Assembly: GCA_022353185.1 (NCBI GenBank)
Contig: JAKRWB010000179.1
Location: 1 to 7,705 of the forward strand
Length of the DNA stretch: 7,705 nucleotides
Source: ANME-2 cluster archaeon
GTDB lineage: Archaea; Halobacteriota; Methanosarcinia; Methanosarcinales; Methanocomedenaceae
Direction of reading: 5' to 3'
Below, piece by piece: positions 1 to 5,538 of the stretch. How positions within the stretch are numbered: the stretch's first letter is position 1; each line of letters opens with the position of its first letter. A program made the position numbers and the translations under genes. Below the pieces are notes generated by a model, which ran no database searches, had not been told where the DNA came from, and saw only the letters and a list, made by a program, of their open reading frames with translations.

Positions 1-77
1 GTTAAAGTATTTTGATTTTTCGGTTCACGTGTTTTTTTTTAAAAAGTAAACTGTTTATAGGGTGGCTGAATAGTAAC

Positions 78-95
78 GATTTTTTTTAAAAAATC
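78..95. repeat. T8A6 inverted repeat, possible terminator
   Basis: GA, eight T, six A and TC form a near-perfect palindrome (arms GATTTTTT and AAAAAATC). A similar block, nine T followed by five A, lies at 32-45. Such tracts could terminate transcripts entering from an upstream gene outside the window, or bend the DNA. The T-run is the only functional hint, because archaeal termination needs little more than oligo-T. At this base composition the palindrome could also be accidental. Confidence 0.3.
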
Positions 96-106
96 ACAAA
101 TCTCCC

Positions 107-142
107 ATATTTATGAATTTCGATTTTTCATTTCATAAATAT
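107..142. repeat. 11-bp inverted repeat with 14-nt loop
   Basis: The arms ATATTTATGAA (107-117) and TTCATAAATAT (132-142) are perfectly complementary across a 14-nt spacer. The stem would be AT-rich and weak. It could be a cruciform, an RNA hairpin or a chance event in AT-rich DNA. No function is assigned. Confidence 0.35.
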
Positions 143-828
143 TTAGAGGATGATATTATTATGGTGTTATTTATGAGATAATTATTATATAATTATATTT
201 ATATTGTACTATTTATATGATAATGGTTATGTGATGATATTTATAAATAGGTAATTATAAATCCAAATGGATAGGACTGATTATATTTCTCATAAAATAT
301 AATCCATATTAAAATATAATAAGTTGGATTTGTAGACATTTATTTCAAGATTTTAATAATTAAGTGAGGATTAATATATATTGTTATATTATTTAGCAAT
401 CGGATATATTTATAATAAATTTCAGAGTATATATTACCGAGGGTTATATTTCAAAGATTTTCCGCCCATTTTATATTGATTTAACTAATATCAACTATTT
501 GAGATTACATATTCCTATAGTCTTCAAAACCGGCTTTGTTTTTTTCGTTTTGCCTATAATTGTGAATTGCTACCCATTACATACACTATAGTAATATGGT
601 GTTTGTGACTTACAACCCCATGATGATCTACAAAAGAATATTTTATGTAATCGTTCTATTCTTGCACACGATTTATTCTTATATAGTATAGGAATTATTT
701 TTTGGAAAATATTTTAAATCAGAGAATATGTCATATGCGTATAGTAGTATATTGTGCATGTGAAGGGTACCCAAAATGGTAGTGTTTAGTATATATAAAT
801 ATAGCCTTATATAAATTAACTATCCTTA

Positions 829-837
829 TTTTTTTTT
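829..837 (+). terminator. T9 tract, possible archaeal terminator
   Basis: Nine consecutive T on the + strand, with a second T4 just after a G, match the oligo-T signals that end archaeal transcripts. No gene or RNA with a defined start lies upstream in the window, so there is no known transcript for it to end. Composition alone could produce it. Confidence 0.25.
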
Positions 838-900
838 GTTTTACGTAATAAATATTGAAATCCACCAAATATTTAATTTTTGATATATACATAAAAAGAT

Positions 901-983
901 ATAATTTAGTATAGTTATAATAAAGTATATAATTTTAAATAACTAATTTATAGTACATTATTAAATATAGATAATTTAGTATA
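901..983. repeat. 13-bp direct repeat ATAATTTAGTATA, two copies
   Basis: Exact copies lie at 901-913 and 971-983, 70 bp apart start to start. The 9-bp core TTTAGTATA occurs a third time at 785-793. The copies lie upstream of the glycohydrolase promoter and resemble TATA boxes. At this AT content a repeat of this length in 1 kb is about as likely as not by chance, so any regulatory meaning is speculative. Confidence 0.35.
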
Positions 984-987
984 TATA

Positions 988-1006
988 CCAAGTTTTTAAA
1001 ATTTGG
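988..1006. promoter_or_regulatory. Possible palindromic operator upstream of the glycohydrolase
   Basis: The 19-nt stretch from CCAAG to TTTGG is a palindrome about a central T, with one G-T mismatch pair (992/1002). It lies about 20 bp upstream of the best TATA candidate, where an activator or repressor could bind. Only symmetry and position support it. Confidence 0.25.
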
Positions 1007-1024
1007 AAACAAATATATAATACA

Positions 1025-1034
1025 ATATATAAAT
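1025..1034 (+). promoter_or_regulatory. Candidate TATA box for the glycohydrolase-cofC transcript
   Basis: ATATATAAAT matches the archaeal TATA-box pattern. With the usual 25-nt spacing it would start transcription near 1055, just upstream of the glycohydrolase reading frame. A second TATA-like stretch at 1011-1020 makes the choice ambiguous. No clear Shine-Dalgarno site follows, so translation may begin on a short leader or a leaderless message. Confidence 0.35.
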
Positions 1035-1115
1035 ATCAGAAGAATAATTAGCATAATAATAATAATGATGGTTATACCGATGATTTTATTGAGTAATAAG
1101 CAGTCTATATGTTAT

Positions 1116-2075
1116 ATGTACAGACAAAAATTCACCGGATGCTTGTTAGGCAGTGCCATAGGAGATGCATTAGGAATGCAAACAGAAGGGATGGAATCAA
1201 CTGACATTAAGGTGAAATACAATATGGTTTTTGATTATGCCCCTGGCAGGCCAGGATCTTATAACGAAAAATTAAGACCAGGACAATATACAGATGATAC
1301 TGAACAAACAATAATTCTTGCCAGGTCAATAATAGCAGCAGGCAAATTCGATGCAGATGAATTTTCAAAACGGTTATTGGAACATTATGAGATAATTACC
1401 ACACGACCAGAACTGAACAGGGGATGGGGAACTACCAGTTTAACAGCATGCAAGCGGTTGGCTGAAGGGAAGAGGTGGCAAGATTCTGGTGAAGATTCGC
1501 CTACATGCGGTTCAGCAATGAGGGTATCTCCAATAGGCTTGTTATACCCTGGCAGACCTGAAAAAACAGAGGACATTGCCCGGTCATCTTCATTGCCAAC
1601 CCATAAAAATCCCGAATCCATAGCTGGTGCTGTAGCAGTTGCTGCAGCAGTTTCGATGGCAGTAAAAAACATCAATCCTGATACCATCATACAAACAGCA
1701 GCCGACATTGCCGGAAAATATGATAAAAAACTGGCTGATAAAATACAATCATTGGAAAAAGTGAGACATATACCAGAGATTAACGCATTTTCCATTCTTG
1801 GCACTTCTATCATGGCCAATGATGTAGTGCCTTCAGCATTGTACTGTTTTGCAAGAAATCCCCTGGACTTCCCCAAAACCTTGATCACAGCAATCAATGC
1901 TGGTGGAGATACCGATTCAATAGCATGTATTGCAGGAGCCATCAGTGGTGCATATCTTGGCGTTGATGCAATACCGCAAAAATGGCTTGACGGGCTTGAA
2001 AACCGCAAAGAAATTGAATATATAGCATTGGAACTATGGGAAATCGCTAAACATAATATTCAGTATGATGTTTAG
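1116..2075 (+). CDS. ADP-ribosylglycohydrolase family protein (DraG/ADPRH-like)
   Basis: This is a cytosolic dinuclear-metal hydrolase of the family that removes ADP-ribose from proteins or other acceptors (DraG, ARH1/ARH3). From the ATG at 1116 the product has 319 residues, normal for the family. Seen motifs: GxxxGDALG near residues 12-20, the metal-binding TDDT at 59-62, and the second metal-binding block NAGGDTDS at 261-268 followed by a Gly/Ala-rich helix. An in-frame ATG at 1065 would add 17 residues, but that stretch is AT-rich like the intergenic DNA, and family members normally begin a few residues before the GDALG block. Neither start has a convincing Shine-Dalgarno site. The stop is TAG, and cofC follows after 24 nt in the same frame, so the two are probably co-transcribed. 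The actual substrate cannot be read from the sequence; no DraT or nitrogenase gene is nearby. Confidence 0.85.
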   Translation: MYRQKFTGCLLGSAIGDALGMQTEGMESTDIKVKYNMVFDYAPGRPGSYNEKLRPGQYTDDTEQTIILARSIIAAGKFDADEFSKRLLEHYEIITTRPELNRGWGTTSLTACKRLAEGKRWQDSGEDSPTCGSAMRVSPIGLLYPGRPEKTEDIARSSSLPTHKNPESIAGAVAVAAAVSMAVKNINPDTIIQTAADIAGKYDKKLADKIQSLEKVRHIPEINAFSILGTSIMANDVVPSALYCFARNPLDFPKTLITAINAGGDTDSIACIAGAISGAYLGVDAIPQKWLDGLENRKEIEYIALELWEIAKHNIQYDV

Positions 2076-2099
2076 GTACATTCAAGGGTTGATAATCTT

Positions 2100-2756
2100 A
2101 TGAGAGCTGTGATTCCATTCAAGAAAGATAATGCCAAGTCACGTTTATCTGAAGTCCTTTCCAAAAAACAGAGAGAAGAATTTGCACTTACGATGCTGTA
2201 CGACATAATCAATGCGCTTATCGAATCTGATAAATTCACTGAGATTGATATATTAAATTCATCAGTATCAAGTATTATTAACAGTGATTACCCGGCAGAT
2301 GTTAACTTACTGGTGAGTGAAAAAAACCTGAACGATGCATTGAATGAATACCTGTACAAAGCATCCACCCACACAAACGATGATATACTCATAATAATGG
2401 CCGATATGCCTCTGGTCACGAAAAAGCAGATACTCCAGATGACCGGTCTTAAAGGAGATGTTGTTATCACCCCCGGTTCACGTGGGGGAACCAATGCTTT
2501 ACTTATTCGGCGACCTGACGTATTCCATGTAGATTATTACGGTACAAGTTTTTTGGACCACTTAAGAATATCAAAAGAGGCAGGGCTTGAAGTGGATATA
2601 TTTGATTCGTTTATGGTCAGTACCGATATGGATGAACCCGGCGACCTCATTGAATTGATGATACATGGGCGTGGAAGCGCTGTTGAATATCTCAAAAACC
2701 TTGGGATTTCCCTTGATATCAGTACCGGATTGCTGGACTTTAGCAATAAAAAATAA
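2100..2756 (+). CDS. cofC: 2-phospho-L-lactate guanylyltransferase (F420 biosynthesis)
   Basis: CofC activates 2-phospho-L-lactate with GTP to give the donor that CofA-independent archaeal F420 synthesis passes to Fo via CofD; homologues may use phosphoenolpyruvate. The 218-residue product fits the archaeal family (about 210-225). Seen motifs: the nucleotide-binding N-terminus IPFKKDNAKSRLS at 5-17, MADMPLV at 100-106 (a metal-binding acidic residue in this fold), PGSRGGTNAL at 125-134, YYGTSFLDHL at 146-155 and DMDEPGDL at 176-183. The start is ATG, with a modest AAGGG (2084-2088) 11 nt upstream. It lies 24 nt after the ADP-ribosylglycohydrolase gene and faces the mer-fpoF-nadM operon, so an F420 synthesis gene sits opposite two F420-using genes. 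Family assignment is strong; the substrate preference is known only from the family. Confidence 0.92.
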   Translation: MRAVIPFKKDNAKSRLSEVLSKKQREEFALTMLYDIINALIESDKFTEIDILNSSVSSIINSDYPADVNLLVSEKNLNDALNEYLYKASTHTNDDILIIMADMPLVTKKQILQMTGLKGDVVITPGSRGGTNALLIRRPDVFHVDYYGTSFLDHLRISKEAGLEVDIFDSFMVSTDMDEPGDLIELMIHGRGSAVEYLKNLGISLDISTGLLDFSNKK

Positions 2757-2771
2757 AGCAAAACGTTTTTT
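2748..2771. terminator. Back-to-back terminators between cofC and nadM
   Basis: The convergent genes are 13 nt apart. Rightward transcripts meet T6 at 2766-2771, preceded by the palindrome AAAACGTTTT (2760-2769). Leftward transcripts meet T6, read from A6 at 2748-2753. Each T-run overlaps the end of the opposing gene, so the transcripts would overlap by a few bases. Archaeal oligo-T termination fits, but no strong GC stem is present. Confidence 0.5.
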
Positions 2772-3288
2772 AGATTGAATCTCTGCCAGAGATTAACTTC
2801 AACCTCTCCAGGCCGCCGATCTCTTTTATAATATCAACCGTAGAAGAGGGAACTAACGATTCCCATCCTTCACCGGCCAGCATCCTTCTGCGTATCTCTG
2901 TACCAGAATACTGCTCCCGCTGGTACATTGGAGACTGCCTCACTTCAATTCCAGCCTCTTCAAAAAGCCGGATTACAAGTGGATTGTTTGAATAAACCAC
3001 CTTGAATGGTGGTGTCATAGAAATAATGTGGGATACCCATACTGAATTACGCTGGATATCCTCAATCGGTATTATGTAGTGTTTAACACCCAGATCTTCA
3101 AGGGCTCTGGTCATCATCAGCACCCGCTCGCCAGCCGTGAACAAATCATCCTGTTCATGGCTGGTCTGAGCGCTTCCGATGCCAATTATGATTTCATCTA
3201 CTTCATGTGCGATTGACTCTAGCACGGTCTGGTGTCCCAGATGATATGGCTGAAATCGTCCTATGTAGAATGCTCTTCTGGAGTCCAT
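2770..3288 (-). CDS. nadM: Nicotinamide-nucleotide adenylyltransferase, archaeal NadM type
   Basis: NadM joins NMN (or nicotinate mononucleotide) with ATP to make NAD in the cytosol. The 172-residue product has the usual archaeal length of about 170. Seen: GRFQP at 10-14 running into the HxGH nucleotidyltransferase signature (H16, H19), IIIGIGSAQTSH at 33-44, TPPFKVVYSNNP at 92-103, and the C-terminal phosphate-binding SGTEIRRRM at 128-136. I chose ATG at 3288 over an in-frame TTG at 3303 because only two to four residues normally precede the first beta-strand, and because a GGAGG (3292-3296) sits just before the ATG, though at a short 3-nt spacing. The start lies inside fpoF (28-nt overlap), so translation is probably coupled. 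It is the last gene of the mer-fpoF-nadM operon. Confidence 0.92.
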   Translation of the reverse strand: MDSRRAFYIGRFQPYHLGHQTVLESIAHEVDEIIIGIGSAQTSHEQDDLFTAGERVLMMTRALEDLGVKHYIIPIEDIQRNSVWVSHIISMTPPFKVVYSNNPLVIRLFEEAGIEVRQSPMYQREQYSGTEIRRRMLAGEGWESLVPSSTVDIIKEIGGLERLKLISGRDSI

Positions 3289-4400
3289 TCTCCTCCAGCC
3301 CAAACTACCTCATTGAACTTCTTGTAGTCCCATGCGTTATTTTTATGTTTCTGGGCTGCAAGTTTCTGGACAATCTCCATGAATATGGGTTTTTCGTCGT
3401 ATTCAATTCCCTTAACCTTATCCAGATATTCCTTACCAATAGCATTGCGGATAAAGATAGTACTCCATCCATCCGGACTGCCAACACTGCCAACGCTGAT
3501 ATCTGCATAATAGGACGTATAGTCCATGCAGTGATGGCAGGGCTTTCGGGCCAAATGAGCAATTTCCTTGATTGGGACTAACACTTTATCATCAGCGGTT
3601 TCTGCAACAAACTTGCCTTTAGCGAAATCAAGTTTCTTGACAGTTTTCCGATCCAAACCCATGATATTAGGCATAATATTCTCACCCATATCATCATAAG
3701 TAAAGCTCTCCATGCATATCAGGCCGATAACCAGCTTGATCTTATCAGTAAGGTTTTCCCGAAGCAGTGAAGCCGAATGAACCTGGCAGGGAGTGCCAAC
3801 CACAGCAATCTTTTCATAGTTCTTAAGTACATCACGCAGTTTTGATAACACCGGTTCATAGGTATATTTAGTTCCACCAGCACTGGAAACTTCTTCAGCA
3901 CTGGTCAGCACTACTACCTCGGTTTCCCATTCATCATTCCGTGAGACACTTAGGGCTGCATCGATCTCACCTTGCTCAAAGAGTGATTTGAGGATACCGG
4001 TAACTACTGCACCATCCTGGCCATGCAGTGTACTCTTGCCTACTCGCTGATCGATAATATTATCAAACTCATCTTCACCTGGAAAACCGTCCAGTATCGG
4101 GCAGATACGCTCGCAGGCCATGCAGTTCTGACAGGCGAGACAAGTCTTGCAGTCAACATAGCATTTCCTGTTTGCACAGTAATTGTCTTCTCTGCTGATT
4201 TCACTGAAGAGTTTAACCACAGTAGGCTCATCTACAGTCGGAGTGAACTTATCATAGTTCGCCTCATCGTACAACTGTACCTTGGCTGCCTGCATGGGGC
4301 AGATGGCTTCGCATCCGCCGCATGCCGTACACAACGTATTTTTAATTACCTGATATATCTTCGGGAACCCCATTTGTGGCGCGGGGATCACAGCACTCAC
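3261..4400 (-). CDS. fpoF: F420H2 dehydrogenase subunit FpoF (FrhB family)
   Basis: FpoF is the FAD and iron-sulfur electron-input subunit that oxidises F420H2 and feeds the membrane Fpo complex, or acts free in the cytosol on ferredoxin. The 379-residue product has a ferredoxin cluster C24-x2-C27-x2-C30-x3-CP and a second C90-x2-C93-x2-C96-x3-CP. The FrhB domain follows, with GQDGAVVTGILKSL near 127-140, VGTPCQ at 201-206, ICMESF at 228-233, CHHC at 288-291 and a glycine-rich SVGSVGSPDGW at 302-312. The GTG start is supported by GGAGG 7 nt upstream inside mer; an ATG at 4373 (residue 10) matches the start of Methanosarcina FpoF better as I recall it. The protein is longer than usual (about 350), mainly through extra residues with four more cysteines (75, 80, 84, 87) before the second cluster. 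It abuts mer without a gap, as in Methanosarcina. FrhB and FdhB are relatives, but context favours FpoF. Confidence 0.87.
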   Translation of the reverse strand: MSAVIPAPQMGFPKIYQVIKNTLCTACGGCEAICPMQAAKVQLYDEANYDKFTPTVDEPTVVKLFSEISREDNYCANRKCYVDCKTCLACQNCMACERICPILDGFPGEDEFDNIIDQRVGKSTLHGQDGAVVTGILKSLFEQGEIDAALSVSRNDEWETEVVVLTSAEEVSSAGGTKYTYEPVLSKLRDVLKNYEKIAVVGTPCQVHSASLLRENLTDKIKLVIGLICMESFTYDDMGENIMPNIMGLDRKTVKKLDFAKGKFVAETADDKVLVPIKEIAHLARKPCHHCMDYTSYYADISVGSVGSPDGWSTIFIRNAIGKEYLDKVKGIEYDEKPIFMEIVQKLAAQKHKNNAWDYKKFNEVVWAGGEWTPEEHST

Positions 4401-5384
4401 CTAATTGCCTCCGATAATTTCCTTACCGATGAGTTTAATGGCTGTCTCTTTATTGGGACCAATAGGTGAACCGCACACGATCTGTGTAACACCTATCTTC
4501 TGCAAGTCTGCCACTTTCTGTGCACACGTATCAGGTGTTCCACAGATGGAGAATGCATTAACCATGTCTTGTGTCACCATGCCGCCCATCAAAGCACCGA
4601 AGTCTCCTTTTGCGATAGCTCCACCGATGTTTCCTTTTGCTGATACATCGATACCATGTCGCTCAAGCACCGTATCAGGTGAACCTGCTACAATGAACGC
4701 AACAACGATCTTGGCGGCATCAATGGCCTTCTCTTCCTTTTTATCGATAGAGAAACATGCATATGCGCCAACATCAACTTCTTTGGGGTCTCTGCCAGCC
4801 TTCTTGGCTCCTGCTGCTATTGCCTTGATAGCAACTTCGAAGTCTGTTGGATGTGATGCATTGATTAACACACCGTCTGTCAATTCGCCAGCAAGTTCAA
4901 GCATCTTCGGGCCCTGTGCGCCCAGGTAGATGGGTATATTCCCTGCCTTGAATGCCATCTTGGCACCGGCGATCTTGACACACTCGCCGTCCTGGTTGAC
5001 TTTTTTACCGGCAAAAAAAGCCCTGAGAGCTGATATCGATTCTCTCGATGTTTTCAGGGGCTTTGTCCATTCAATGCCCATTGCATCAAATGTTGCCTTG
5101 TCGCCAGGACCGATTCCCAGAATGGCCCTGCCACCTGAAATATCGTTAATTGCAGCAATACTGGATGCAGTAACTGCAACGTTTCTTGTATAGGGATTAG
5201 TTACTCCCGTCCCAAGTTTAATCGTATTGGTACTCATTGCCAAAACAGCCAGGGTTGTGTAAACATCCCTGTTGTTGTAATGGTCTGTAATCCACACATT
5301 ATCGAATCCTACTTCTTCAGCAAGTTTTGTATAACTGGCCAATTTTAATACTGGGTCACTAGGTACAAATTCTATTCCAAACAA
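4401..5384 (-). CDS. mer: 5,10-methylene-tetrahydromethanopterin reductase (F420-dependent)
   Basis: Mer interconverts methylene- and methyl-tetrahydro(sarcina)pterin with F420H2/F420, a central cytosolic step of methanogenesis and, in reverse, of methane oxidation. The 327-residue product is full length for this bacterial-luciferase-like TIM barrel. Seen: the N-terminal FGIEFVPSDPVLKLASY, WITDHYNNRDVYTTL at 31-45, GTGVTNPY at 58-65 (containing the Gly-Val of the family's cis-peptide bulge), SGGRAILGIGPGDKATFDA near 83-101, YLGAQGPKMLELAGE and the C-terminal CGSPIGPNKE. The start is TTG, decided by GGAGG (5392-5396) at 7-nt spacing; the usual MKFGIEF start is one residue longer. The stop is TAG, immediately followed by the fpoF GTG in the same frame. 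It is the first gene of the mer-fpoF-nadM operon. ANME-1 archaea are known to lack mer, which argues against that group. Confidence 0.96.
   Translation of the reverse strand: MFGIEFVPSDPVLKLASYTKLAEEVGFDNVWITDHYNNRDVYTTLAVLAMSTNTIKLGTGVTNPYTRNVAVTASSIAAINDISGGRAILGIGPGDKATFDAMGIEWTKPLKTSRESISALRAFFAGKKVNQDGECVKIAGAKMAFKAGNIPIYLGAQGPKMLELAGELTDGVLINASHPTDFEVAIKAIAAGAKKAGRDPKEVDVGAYACFSIDKKEEKAIDAAKIVVAFIVAGSPDTVLERHGIDVSAKGNIGGAIAKGDFGALMGGMVTQDMVNAFSICGTPDTCAQKVADLQKIGVTQIVCGSPIGPNKETAIKLIGKEIIGGN
4408..4412 (-). promoter_or_regulatory. Shine-Dalgarno site for fpoF inside the end of mer
   Basis: GGAGG on the minus strand lies within the last codons of mer (Gly-Gly), 7 nt before the GTG at 4400. 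This ideal spacing supports the GTG as the true start. It also means the ribosome finishing mer covers the site that starts fpoF, suggesting coupled translation. Confidence 0.7.
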
Positions 5385-5391
5385 ATACGTC

Positions 5392-5396
5392 CCTCC
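5392..5396 (-). promoter_or_regulatory. Shine-Dalgarno site that fixes the TTG start of mer
   Basis: GGAGG (part of GGAGGGA) on the minus strand is exactly 7 nt from the TTG at 5384. No in-frame ATG or GTG exists nearby upstream, and the Mer N-terminus begins right at the TTG. Motif, spacing and homology therefore agree on a non-ATG start. Confidence 0.8.
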
Positions 5397-5502
5397 ATTT
5401 AATGGTAAAAGTATTGATTCATTACTGACTTAAAAGCGTATTGGTTTTATTCTGGAAAAGAGATATGACGGGACAAGATGATGAATAAAATTAAATGTCT
5501 CG

Positions 5503-5515
5503 AAATATTTAAAAG
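5503..5515 (+). promoter_or_regulatory. Candidate TATA box for the S4/FtsJ-like methyltransferase
   Basis: AAATATTTAAAAG, with CG just upstream, fits an archaeal TATA box. The usual 25-nt spacing would start transcription near 5533, leaving a leader of only a few nucleotides before the ATG at 5539. An AGGT at 5528-5531 could act as a weak ribosome binding site if transcription starts slightly earlier. Confidence 0.45.
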
Positions 5516-5538
5516 ATTTTATAATTCAGGTATTAAAT

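Larger units (their letters stand above)
1..1064. other. AT-rich region without a supportable gene
   Basis: This kilobase is roughly one fifth G+C (hand-counted lines range from about 13 to 30 percent), far below the genes to its right. All frames are broken by frequent stops, and no start with a ribosome binding site leads to more than a few codons. I see no tRNA or rRNA fold, CRISPR array or transposase remnant. The + strand carries several long T-runs (32-40, 80-87, 539-545, 829-837), which archaeal RNA polymerase can use as terminators, and many TATA-like stretches. Positions 440-780 are somewhat richer in G+C than the ends. It could be an expanded intergenic region, a decayed insertion or the home of an unrecognised small RNA. 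The sequence alone does not decide. Confidence 0.7.
5385..5538. promoter_or_regulatory. Divergent promoter region between mer and the RNA methyltransferase
   Basis: This 154-nt AT-rich spacer must hold the promoters of both flanking transcripts. Near its right end, 5503-5526 is rich in TATA-like sequence on both strands. If mer used one of these, its leader would be around 100 nt, compatible with the long leaders of Methanosarcina C1 genes. No strong hairpin or riboswitch-like fold is apparent. Two minute minus-strand reading frames (5422-5399 and 5398-5372) sit directly upstream of and across the mer start. Confidence 0.55.

Noticed and set aside
231..280. Possible C/D box RNA: GTGATGA (231-237) and CTGA (277-280)
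   Set aside because: No convincing D' and C' pair lies between the boxes, and the flanks do not form a terminal stem. Single matches to such short boxes are common.
576..595. ATTAC/GTAAT inverted repeat
   Set aside because: Only five base pairs, with a bulge on extension; not distinguishable from chance.
765..772. GGGTACCC palindrome in AT-rich DNA
   Set aside because: An isolated 8-bp palindrome with no second copy or associated promoter.
1065..1115. N-terminal extension of the glycohydrolase from the ATG at 1065
   Set aside because: The added 17 residues are AT-rich like the spacer, and family proteins begin near residue 18 of the longer form. It remains possible if the message is leaderless.
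1385..2008. Open frame of about 200 codons on the minus strand inside the glycohydrolase gene
   Set aside because: The + strand protein has clear family motifs; the antisense product resembles no family I know and has no ribosome binding site.
3207..3581. + strand open frame across the nadM-fpoF overlap
   Set aside because: It is antisense to two well-supported genes, and its product has no recognisable domain.
4023..5193. Three + strand open frames antisense to fpoF and mer
   Set aside because: They are explained by codon usage of the strongly conserved minus-strand genes. The composition of the products looks like reversed coding sequence.
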